Shown one piece after another: positions 32,601 to 41,600 of a DNA stretch of 64,000 nucleotides; position 1 is the stretch's first letter, and each line of letters opens with the position of its first letter. Origin of the DNA: Candidatus Fukatsuia endosymbiont of Tuberolachnus salignus (GTDB lineage Bacteria > Pseudomonadota > Gammaproteobacteria > Enterobacterales > Enterobacteriaceae). Location: assembly GCF_964030845.1 (NCBI RefSeq), contig NZ_OZ034983.1, positions 868,001 through 932,000 of the forward strand, read 5' to 3'. A program made the position numbers and the translations under genes. Under the pieces are notes generated by a model that saw only the letters and a list, made by a program, of their open reading frames with translations, was not told where the DNA came from and ran no database searches.

Positions 32601-35482
32601 TCCATCCTCTTCCAACACAATACAGCATAAAATTGGATGAGGGGACGCGTTATATTTCTTTTCAAGAGACACAAGAGGTTAAGGCCATTCCAGGCCAGGA
32701 TCATTACGGTCTTAGAGATGATCAGTTGCCCACACCAATCGCCAATGCAGCCTATGCAAGCCTTTTAACCTACCAGTTTCAGGGGGGTGGGGGAACGACT
32801 TTTATTGATCTCCCCGATGACGCTCGACAGATTGCTATCGAACCGAGCCGTGAAAATAAAAAACGACAAAGCGAGCGCTGGGTAGTAGATATCACTCCCG
32901 ATAAGTTAGCGACTGTTGTTCACAGAGAAAAAGTGTGGTCAACATTGCAGAAAATACGCGAAAGGGAGATGGGGTACCAGGAAATGATCTCAGCGTTAAG
33001 AGAGCTTAGGCTTGATGACGATACGGTAAGAGAAGAGATCCAACGTTTGGAGGCAGCAGGGGAGCATGTGACCAACCTGAGGGTTAAACCAAGCGCGTCC
33101 ATTGCTAGAGTTGAAGCCATCTTTGTGTCCACCCAAAGAAAAGAGAAGGCAGAAATAACGGCTGCGCAACAGGAGCATGCCCAAAAGTTGGGGTTACATA
33201 AAGTCTCGGCAGGATGGGAGCTGACGTTAGGTAATAGGAAAATCGCGATTGCGGGCGAATTGCCCGGCAGTGTTGTACTGAATATGCGTCTATTAGCATT
33301 ACCTGGGGTGACATTGACACTGACTTCGTTAATAAAATCCACGGCAGAAAAACAAAAATTTAATTTGACATTAGCAGTGGATAATTTAAATGCCTTATCT
33401 GGCGATAAATTAGCCGTCATTCAGGCAACAGTGCAGCGCTATTTCAACGATCCAACGCGATTTGTTGTCGCACCGCAAATATATTTGAATATCCAGATTG
33501 AGCAGGGAAAAGAGGCGAGGGGATCCCTTGAATTAACGACTCAGCGTTGGCAAGCCATAAGTCAGGGGAATCATCGTGACGGTGAGAAGGTCACGACTCT
33601 CTATAGGGGTGAGGGTAAACACGTTTATTTGCGGCCGGATGCTGAATATATCACCCGTGATATTCAGGGTGCCGTGGCTATCATTCCTTGCAACGGTGAG
33701 GGTACGAGCGTCGATTTGCCTACAGGCCCGGGCTATGAGACCCGCAATATTCACGGTAGCTTTGTCACCCTTCCCTTGCGTGTTGGTGTGAAGTACGTCA
33801 CCCGTGATATTAATGATGCTGTTGTCACCTTCCTCTACGGGAGTGACAGTACGAGGATTAATTTGCCAACCGGTGAGCCTGCCTATGTCACTCGTGATAT
33901 TAACGGGGCTACTGTCACGCTGCCCTATGATGTTTCTCTGTATCCTGTGCCCCCTGATGAAGCTTATGTCTCTTACGAGAGGGTTGATTTGCCCCCTGGT
34001 GAAGCCTTTATCGCTTACGATAACGAAAAGAAAGGGTTTTATGTTGATGGTACGGTGAAGGCAAAAGAGGAACAGGATGCCATCACTCAACTGCACTACC
34101 GTTATTTTCCTGATAGGCCAGAAAAGGATCGCTATCAGCAGATCGTTGTAGAGCTCAATGACCATTACATGCAACCCTTTTCCCTCTTCTCAGACCGGCT
34201 ATTCGACGAGATTGTCCAGCGGGATACCCTGTGGCAACTGTATGAAGTCATTGATCGATCAAGCCAAATGATACCGGTACACTTCAAAAGCCAACGGGCA
34301 GAGTTGACGTGGTCTGGGCGTTCACAATATTTTGAAAAGGTACAGTGGAAAGACGAAAGCAGTGGTCATCAATTTATTTTATCCCAAAAGGGTGACGATA
34401 AACGGTTGGCTGTCATAGTGCAAGATAACACCGACACCATCGATTTATCGGCATTTCCCGCGATCCCCCTCAGTGTCTTTGCTCATGTCGGTACAGAGAT
34501 AGTGGGTGCTTCTCCCAATACCACACTTTTTTTGCACAGAAATGATCTGCCCAAGGTCACATTCAAGCTGACAGCAATTCCGCCAGTACCCGGAGAAACT
34601 ACACAAAAATGGGGGCTGTCGTTGTACGCTGAGAGTCGAGACGTATTGCAGGGCGATAACGCGGCAAAAATTGCGCATACACTCGGGCACTACACATTGA
34701 ATGGTCCAGTACGATTTGAGGTGGGCGCATACGTCCCACTTTATGTCAATAATAATGAGAGTAATCAGCAGGCCGAAGGGATGTTTGATATAGCCCGACA
34801 AAACTGGCTGGTCATCGATAGTCATACTGATCTAACTCATCCTGATCTTAGGCTTTATACCAGCCATGGTAAGCACATCGATATACCTGCTGGCTCGACT
34901 CTCGCTGACGATAAACAGGGTCTTCATGTTATTAGCAGTAAAACAATTATGTATGACAGCAACAGACAACCCCTTGTCCAGCTTCGCTATCAATACAGTC
35001 CGAATCAGCAGCCAGAACCTGCCCATCAGCCACTGAGCATCGTCTTAAGCGACAGTCAACATTACCGTACTCACGCGCGCAATAAGCATACTTTTTTTCA
35101 GCAGCTACAAGAAAATATCGTTGATGAATTATCTCCATTAATGACCTGGTTGAACAGGATGACACCACAAAGGGTGCGCATTATCGATAGTATCAGGCAA
35201 GATGAAGCGATCTTGTATTGGAATGGTCAACAGCTATTGGCAGAGAGACCGGAGGTGACATCTCAGCCTGCAAGCAGTGATCTGGAAAATTATTCGGTTT
35301 TTTGCCGCACAGAAAGGCCTTATTTTCTCGGAGGCAGTGAAGAGACGATTTCCCGATACGATACCACGCAGCTCGTGGAGACCATGGGGTCATTCGATAA
35401 TCGGGGATCCGGATCGGCGCCAACGGTCAATTTCAGTGCATTAGCGCCGCAGCATAACGGTTTCCTGCTGCTTGATGCTTAG
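26675..35482 (+). CDS. Giant toxin A: repeats, ankyrin-like region, C80 protease, TcdA/TcdB-like pore region
   Basis: This 2935-residue protein has no signal peptide. Visible parts in order are an N-terminal alpha region (1-410), three and a part 61-residue repeats (about 413-615), an ankyrin-like region (about 716-890, with KELATLRQLLQAGVDPNE and DPALVEELLKFQA), a C80-type cysteine protease (about 1330-1510) with His1380 in TVGHGREG and Cys1430 in LVGCSL, and a hydrophobic stretch (about 1720-1810, QLLADTSLAVLGVAASVSP...) like the TcdA/TcdB pore-forming domain. A long beta-rich C-terminus holds four TRDI-type repeats (about 2326-2420). In large clostridial toxins the protease is activated by inositol hexakisphosphate inside the host and releases the upstream effector; by analogy the first 1300 residues would be the cargo. 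No glycosyltransferase motif is seen. The toxin role is inferred. Confidence 0.8.
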   Translation: MQNSDQATGSNQPEASSDINLRAYYGGKTSAEVAGFKLSANYLKFQQEYEHAIQIIIDFYKQHALNQGQNPIRFEGGNGQTTVENMFSNFRMDLFAENVDPAHLHSLYKAKEHIEKIAQSLLEMTPVPTVTKLDEIRELAIKVKLCGPGVYSYIMDTKLRLTGYAGELSDNFSACKYVIARAVITEFTSGRTIPSQGDIHTFNGYWNHFGPTFGSDPIEDPFSANITISRENRQLCQNALQQALTPYSITAKLATDHLNNLRSFIGDATEWGQIPDILSGLKSSYKAIYSGSLIEELPDSPGRYRLRQDHLWLQVEIAKQLSFLPPEITWLNWGPSEVEGKRLQRIGNLFWQEVEGEVSQPTLADLVKYVDEVTYQQLIYGIEQITETDPRLGGIDPKYLQVSSMKDISLFFSKLGVRGSIDYTARHLDWFNGLSFNPLIDTILTTDLAGITLAEIPPALLVKMTPTELQQFFSKLGVQASIDYTARHLDWFNGLSFNPLIDTILTTDLAGITLAEIPPALLVKMTPTELQQFFSKLGVQASIDYTARHLDWFNRLSFNPLIDIILTTDLAGVALAEIPPALLVKMTPTELQQFFSKLGVQASIDYITGHLDWFNRLKPKDILFHKLSLYPDGELANNINTDMLHSMVLTDIGVFFKYWQSLDIKFGPNLLQIIYQQIRRAAADADAINNSGNIIDRLFTEEGTEDKLPSVKTSEKYAYVLGQLLIYAIEAKDEEMASRLIKKRNIHLTQSHYETTRNPLVVVLDVNLSSVISRLLSKHAWQAYQPSDKHSLLYYPIKHKELATLRQLLQAGVDPNEKSLRPNTHSILLSAVLSGDPALVEELLKFQARDDSAEALMQAIRQGNDNMVQQLAGIRRNNDRLDSVYRDALSNAETLTPPHKETLVAILKRHESRLKQKTGQFEFVMLSRHLRERAAVPGKRIGPSYQAIIDALDRLHSTSGTEQLTAAFSLKGLMAKYTIAARQDHRRYNALQVLERQIDTALFITQMQSSDIEKITHFAKDNLSLAVECYQWVSRLSQTFQSDSMIFLIDQLKRSVDASARFTKIKSVYDASLHHPTSAVTQWDRQYAGAAREALNQRLVEQRNVHQVVATLGQGNKRLLLGYKDDAQYQSNLRYIRNSMGRLKTEGVTTIYLSLDKFTLFSSSEIDLFMKRLRRLPEEKLYTSLGQLCLNARDLGITLVVLPPLDQPESELQKRYVNETEVARLKSKKFIAVYPQHYLLSSKSETGFLPGIALRLGLPALEIQSVGQLQVLDDIPSRLGISADQRRGLSAHRRPAQPFNSSEWGRTTMVAPSERLARSKSKAIFVLENDPQAIDAAERLFNKDPGNRVVFDIGAEGEIRLRQGDPGILNSDSPILTVGHGREGVAERDNQTLGGSNPTELATRMEKALNYLEVQYGKKRVPAAITLVGCSLTDYAQQTGGYARQFAEALAHQGLYANIGAYRTEVEVEPSGQRLTRSEDDHWHHKIREDKLLLRWNAAKELVTVTGMTVPRSPTHPTKLTATQATQHSVITPSDALLIQQTESARQAAEVASLERTVSAEIERHTSVLNSALNSEGGHYRFKGLQSTEDGKTQLTFVSTVQEGQEKPLERQVISESDVFTRMSSVMSGLAPEIANVEGTSTMNVAFIAMHFLSNQHENSGSLWSQFVNISNLAQILHGIGQDVYTFVKTVQVLRGAGSKAQSMLSRLLGGTPITHAGSAISVGVDIINFVDAIMMVEEIPPGAQKDLAITRAALAGIQLLADTSLAVLGVAASVSPAAATAMTILGPLSIPFAGVMIGVGAWIQAITYNNTHYQIELDQVVAPFRHSISKQAITTTEVAQVDGNHPNFIYLEPYVPIKEIVIRGEKLFVQVADIGIPRFSVDRTHTTRHAESISAYPAFGFETGVRYQQSVTLKPTTLLSLSAALDGHYNFMHDTGAYGSLEGKEIFNKFAEHYARTGHFPFTIGGFNAVNTVVFHPLPTQYSIKLDEGTRYISFQETQEVKAIPGQDHYGLRDDQLPTPIANAAYASLLTYQFQGGGGTTFIDLPDDARQIAIEPSRENKKRQSERWVVDITPDKLATVVHREKVWSTLQKIREREMGYQEMISALRELRLDDDTVREEIQRLEAAGEHVTNLRVKPSASIARVEAIFVSTQRKEKAEITAAQQEHAQKLGLHKVSAGWELTLGNRKIAIAGELPGSVVLNMRLLALPGVTLTLTSLIKSTAEKQKFNLTLAVDNLNALSGDKLAVIQATVQRYFNDPTRFVVAPQIYLNIQIEQGKEARGSLELTTQRWQAISQGNHRDGEKVTTLYRGEGKHVYLRPDAEYITRDIQGAVAIIPCNGEGTSVDLPTGPGYETRNIHGSFVTLPLRVGVKYVTRDINDAVVTFLYGSDSTRINLPTGEPAYVTRDINGATVTLPYDVSLYPVPPDEAYVSYERVDLPPGEAFIAYDNEKKGFYVDGTVKAKEEQDAITQLHYRYFPDRPEKDRYQQIVVELNDHYMQPFSLFSDRLFDEIVQRDTLWQLYEVIDRSSQMIPVHFKSQRAELTWSGRSQYFEKVQWKDESSGHQFILSQKGDDKRLAVIVQDNTDTIDLSAFPAIPLSVFAHVGTEIVGASPNTTLFLHRNDLPKVTFKLTAIPPVPGETTQKWGLSLYAESRDVLQGDNAAKIAHTLGHYTLNGPVRFEVGAYVPLYVNNNESNQQAEGMFDIARQNWLVIDSHTDLTHPDLRLYTSHGKHIDIPAGSTLADDKQGLHVISSKTIMYDSNRQPLVQLRYQYSPNQQPEPAHQPLSIVLSDSQHYRTHARNKHTFFQQLQENIVDELSPLMTWLNRMTPQRVRIIDSIRQDEAILYWNGQQLLAERPEVTSQPASSDLENYSVFCRTERPYFLGGSEETISRYDTTQLVETMGSFDNRGSGSAPTVNFSALAPQHNGFLLLDA
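27911..28520 (+). repeat. 183-bp in-frame tandem repeat inside toxin A
   Basis: Units start at 27911, 28094, 28277 and 28460, each exactly 183 bp (61 codons), and the last is partial. Units 1 and 2 differ at only about four bases, and unit 3 has more changes. The protein repeat contains SIDYTARHLDWFN and LAEIPPALLVKMTPTELQQFF. Near-identity shows recent expansion by slippage or unequal crossing over. Confidence 0.93.
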
Positions 35483-35529
35483 TTGTATAGCACGAGCCGT
35501 TGATCTTTATATTAAATCCTAGTGTTTAA

Positions 35530-35578
35530 GCAAAAGTTGTGCCAAAATCAAGTAAGCAATATTTGGGCCAACTTTTGC
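35530..35578. repeat. Long inverted repeat just before toxin B
   Basis: GCAAAAGTTGTGCCAAA (35530-35546) and TTTGGGCCAACTTTTGC (35562-35578) pair over 17 bp with two mismatches around a 15-nt loop. It lies 48 bp after the toxin A stop and 59 bp before the toxin B start. It may end toxin A transcription, protect mRNA ends or bind a regulator. No T-run follows. Confidence 0.6.
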
Positions 35579-35636
35579 AATGCTTAAAAAGCAGGCGATA
35601 ACAGTGCCACTCGCTCTTTATCCTAGGAAAAACATC

Positions 35637-38600
35637 ATGCAAAAACAAGATCTTATCACCGCACTGAATACCTGGATTCACCAGCAGGAAAAAATAGGAC
35701 TTAATGAAGAAACAAGGATCACTGCATTTAAAACCCTGCGAGAAAATTACCGGAGAACTCAGTTCACATCATCACCGGGTGAAGAAATGAAACACCTGAT
35801 CAAACTATTGCAAGAAGTGAATGATGACAGCTGGTTTGATGCGCCAAAAAATATTAAAGACAGCATTTTGGAACGTATAAAAACGATCAGGATCCCTTTG
35901 GCCAGCGAAGAAAAAATTCTGCATTTCTTTCTCACAGAAACGAACTCTACCTATCGACATACCGATATCAACGCCTGGGCTACCGCCTATCCCGATTATA
36001 CTATCTACATTTGGACCGACGATTCTTTTAACCTGGCGGTTGAAATTTCCGATACATTGCAAACAAAAGTGGGTACTGAGTTAAATGACGCGCTAGTCAA
36101 TTATGACTATCAGTTTACAAAAACATTAGAAACACTGATGCTGAATAAAAGAAGACACAGCTATACGCGTATCTTGGAAGCGATCAATATTAAAACGGAA
36201 CGTTTTCGAAGCGACACCCTCTACGATCACCTAAGAACACATACACTGACGCCAAACCAAAGGAGAAATATTGAACAGGCCAGTTTACCCGATTTTTTAA
36301 GAATGTTTGCAATCAGTCAGAGTAAAATAGACGAAATTAGGGCGATTGAATTAAAAAATTATCTAAAAACACTCATCTCAAATGAAGATGAGATAAATAG
36401 AATTAGCCGTACCAGTACTCATAACGCCAACCAATTGGTCTCAGGATTAGAAAGTCACCATAGAAATGATGACGCTATTATTGAGCATAAAAAAGTCACT
36501 ATTGATCATGCCCTCAATACACCTTATCTGGACAGGCTAATTTTAACGGCCAACCGACAACAGGCTATTCATACTGTCTGTCTATCTGTGTTGAAAGAGT
36601 ATGGTGGCATATTTATTAATGTGGATAGCAAGACAGAGAATCGCTTTGATCAGGTTAAAAATTTAAAACTCGATCCTTTATTAGGAGCAGCTTATACAAA
36701 AGGCCTGGATATTGTTATTGCTAAAAAAGGCAGCTTGTTTATCAACGCACTTTTCTCTCGGGAAGAAAAAATTAAAAAAGTGATGGAACAGTTTCCTGAT
36801 ATTCAATATGGAAATACATTGTCTCAGGTTACATTGAGTAGCATAGATCTCCGACTTAAAACGGAAGGTTTAAATATTTCTGCTGATGAATTCACTGCTT
36901 ACGCTTATGAAACATTGAGGAACCCCTCTTACAATCAAATTACTGAGCGCTTGGTCGGCGAAAGTGGCTACCATGATGTCTTCGTGCAACAAATACAATC
37001 CGCGATTGGCGATACCCGTTCGTCATTCAAAAAAAGCCCATTCTTACCTCTTATTGCGCCCTATATTAAAGGTATTACCGCCGATACGGTAGCAGAAAAC
37101 GCCGATCCTGGTCCTTCAATGATTGCTAGCAAAGAAAGATTTGCTTTTACGTCGACGATTAACAGCCATCAGAGCTCGACGGGGTACAGTCGTTATACTC
37201 GGCAAATGGTGATTCAATTTACCGAGGATTTAGCCGTTAATGCTAGCGCTATGGCACTAAACAGAAAAAATCGAGCAATCAGTTCACTCTACCGTTACCA
37301 TGAGGTAGCACAAAATTTAATTACCGTTGATCCTGGTGAGGTCGTTAAAAAACACGGTGAAATTTTACGTATCATTCTGGTCGGTCATGCTTCTTATTTA
37401 AAGCGTTTCTTTGAAAACAATAATAAAACAATAAAAGATATCTTGTTGACCCACGGGCTACTGGTCGAACATCAAACCGTTGCCAAGGTCAGTGTCGTCG
37501 CTTGTCAATTTCAAGAAGGCGCAGAAAACACCGCAGTAGGCACTCACCTATTAGGCGATGGTCCGGCGAAAAAGCTATTTGACGATTTATCTACTGTAGT
37601 CAACCTGGAAAAAATGACAGTACGTGAAGGCTATGTCAGCGTCGATAATAATGGACAAAAGTGGATTTCGATCAAGGGTGATCATACCGCGGCCAAGCTA
37701 GAAGAGAGAGGCTACCAATCCAGGCTGGCTCGTAGTACTGATGGAAGAATTGAAATCTACAAAGAAGGAGGGCGTCTTAAATATCAGCGACTCCCCATTG
37801 AACAAAGTCTGTCGGCGAGGACAAAAGTTTTCCACAATGATTTCAAACGTTTTGGTTTGTTTAGCCCCATTGAGATCAATACGCGTGACGAAGATGGCGT
37901 GATCATTAGTGAAAAAGCGCAAAGACGCCTTGAAGGGGTCGTAGATATAGACATAGGTAAAAAACTCCTGGCAAACAGTAGCGGTAATACGGTTATTAAT
38001 GCCGGACCCATGGCTTTGTTAGCGGCGATGGCTGATGGTCCTCATCGTGTGATGGTGATAGATAAAGATCCTTATCAAATTGATGCATTACAAAAAGCGC
38101 TAATCGAGTCCAAATATCACGATAATGTTAACACCTGGATAGAGAAGATAGTGTTAGAGGAAACAGCAAAACAACAATTAAAACGGGTATTGTCTTCTTT
38201 TTCTGAGGTAAATCAAAAAAAGTACTTTGCCATGATGCGCACACGTGTTCAGCAAATTGCTTATGATTTTTTCCATGCGGATATCAGCAGTTCCTCAATG
38301 GCGAATGAACTGCTTCTACATAAAGGGAGTAGCCCGATCACGGTTATTCATCTAGATATTGACGCTATCCTCATCGAGAAAATGGTTAAAAAAGGAAGAA
38401 TAAGTAAAGTGACTTACAATTTATCCCAAGAAACAGCGCAAAAACAGGTAAAAACAAATCTTGCCACATTGACACAAAGCTTAAGAGCACTCTGTAATGA
38501 CTCCACATCCTCTTCAATGTCAACCACAACAACAGCATTCTCCTTCTATTTGTACAGTGTTAGCGATAGGCAATATAAAACACTGGCTAAAGCCGATATC

Positions 38601-41600
38601 GATACCTTATCCAGTCAATATATCGGCTTAAAGGGTGATGATTATGATTATGTCGCTAAAGTACAGTTGCTATCTAGTCAGGGAAAAATATTGCCAACGG
38701 TTTTCAATTGGGTGCGACAGTCGTTAAAGCTCTTAGAGGCTGATCACGCGATCAGAAATTTGGCACAGAATCAACGAAAAATAGCAGGGGGCAGGACTGC
38801 AGCGCCACTACCAACAACCTGGATACCCTTATTATCGGCAATCGACTATGACACTACCACCAAAGAATTTAGTGTTCCCTATGTCGACCCCAACAATCCG
38901 TATAAAAAGGAAATATTGAAAACCCGCAATACTCATTTCGCGCGAGCAAAGCAGGATTTGGATCGTCAGAACAGGTTGTTGAACGAATACTTTGAACTGC
39001 ATGACGATAAGCCTCGTCTTAAAATGCAGGGTACGTCTACTTTAGGTCGACTAGATGTCGCCAGCATGAGTACAAGTAGCCTTTTTTCCATACTGGCTAT
39101 TTGGGGCTGGGTAAAAAATGGCATCACTGTCGAAGGCAATGACGGTTTGGCGCAAGCGCTACAAGTACATACCTATGTTTCGATGGCAGAAGTGGCGCAC
39201 AGTGTCACCGGTGATGCGATCACCTTGGGTAATTTTGCACAAAATAAAATACAACTGGGCATGAAAAGTACGCTGGCTAAAGGCCCGATTGGCAGTTTTT
39301 CTCGTGGTTTGCGATCTTTTGGTGGCAAGATCATGTGGCTAGGGCCGGTATTCGACGTCGTAGATATTACCCTCAGTAGTACCGAATATCATCTGGCTAA
39401 AAACGAGGCACAAGAGCGTATTTTTCGTGCTGAAATTATTTTCGGTAGTATCAGTCTGGGATTGTCGTTAGGTTTTATCGTTGCCAGCGTGCTCGGTGCC
39501 ACCTTATTGTCTGCTGTTCTGTTGCCGATAGGCTTACTCCTTGCCGGGATGCGCTACCTGGTCGGCACGGCCCTCGTGGCGGCAGCAGACGCGCTAGAGA
39601 AAGCCAAAATTATCGGCAATTATTTTAACCAGATGAAAGCGGGTTGGGAAAATGGAGGTTTTAAGCTCGAAAAAGGTGTCTTGCTCCCTTATCAGGGCGC
39701 CGTTATCAAAACGCTCAATCTGCAGGATCCCGCTAATGCTTTTGTTGTCTTCGACCCGCAGGGATTGAAAATAATACCCACACTGCACTCCCCCACACCT
39801 ATTAATTCCTATCCGTTACATGATCAACAGAAATTAAAAACAGCCATTTCACTGCGCAATGATGCGGGTAAAACGAGAACAATGATGTTACCGATGACCA
39901 CTGCTGCCACAGTGACACCGGCTTATAGCGTTATCAATGGTGATACCGTTAATACTACGGCGGATTTTGCTGCCTTGAGGGATTTTAATTCAAAGCAATC
40001 TCATGCATTTATCGTTAGAGACCCTTTTCTAGATAGTGGTGCTCGAGGAAACCCAATTAACATAACGCAAAATAATACGCGTGTTCCTACCGAATTGACC
40101 TTTTCCTATCAACCCACAGAGGTAGAAATCCTGCTCGGTGCTTATGACTACGCGTTGATTGCGCCAGGGATAACGGAAGATATCTCATTGGCCGATTCAC
40201 CCTATCGCCAGTTTCACTATCATCTCAAAGCCTCCCCAAGTGGTAAGGCTAAAATCGTCTTGGTGTTAAACAGAGGGCAGGGTGCAGTAAAGATTGATTG
40301 TACCAATAAGGCAGTAGAATGGATCATTGAGACTAGCCATTTGCCCGATGTTGAATTACAGGATGAAAAAGCAGGATCTGATGGTCGAAAACTGATTTTT
40401 TCCTATAAGAAGCTGCAAACAAACGGTACCTACCTGGATGAGCCGATCGCGACTATCGCCATTAGCAATAGAACTCACACCCCATTGCGTATTCAGCTAG
40501 AAAGAGGAGCAATAGCATTAGAAACGACTATGCAACAGGATAGCCGCCGCTATCTTGCTCGTTACGCATTGCCTGCGCCAACAAATAGAAGAGCACATAG
40601 TCTTACCGAGGTAAAAACATGTGTTACCGATGCACAGTGGTACAGTGGTATCACCCGTTACCTCAAAATAGATAATTTTATGCCCGATGGTAGCAAAAAT
40701 GACAACGGCTTTTATCTCAACGAGGTCGATAAGATCGTCTATACCCAAAACACAGGGTACGTACAGTTTTGTAAAGCAAAGTTGGTATTTTACAATGATA
40801 AATATGTTTTGTATCAAGGTGATGTGATCTTGATTAAGGGTAATGAGCGAGACAATGAAACCTTGAAGCAGATATTTTGGATCACAGGGTTGACGGCTAA
40901 CCAGCCATATCGGATCTACCTCCCGATCGTACACTTGGTCGATCATCAGCAAGAGGTCACGGTGGCCTCTTCTATGGTGCAGACACAGGTGTTAGAAAAA
41001 GGCATTTTGTTTAAGCAACAGTTTACTGATATGACAGGTCGACAGCTCTTTTTGACCTATTTGATTGATACTACAGATACGGAAAATAAATTATATTTGC
41101 TTGAAGTACAAGGATTATCTGGCACAGAAATGGAAAATTTAAAAAGTGACAGCCTAAACAAATTGAAAACCTTAATGATCGACGCGATCCCTGAACCATT
41201 AAAATTTACCTCCTCCTTACAGGAAAATATTGCCGTTATCTCGAGACTACAGCTGCCACAAAACACGACGATTATCGCCATCGGTGATAGGCTGATATGG
41301 CCAATGCCAAGCAGCGTAAAGGGGATTACAGGGACGGTTACTGCCCGTATAGAGGCATCAGATTTTGCTAAAACCGACGATTACCACTTTCACCTTGTTG
41401 GTATAGTGCCAGGTAATAAAATTGAGGATCATTATTATTTTTGGGAAGCAACAGAACGCAATAATTACAACCAGTTCTACGCCTTATACCTGCAGCGTGG
41501 TGATCAGCAAGCTGAAAAGGTTGAGTTAACCAATATACAGCTTGCAAAAAATCAGATAAAGGATGTGAGCAGCGCCCCTCAAGGGGTATACCTCAATACT

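Noticed and set aside
35580..35636. Upstream start for toxin B (MLKKQAITV)
   Set aside because: There is no ribosome site before it, it abuts the hairpin arm, and the later ATG has AGGA and aligns with the toxin C start.
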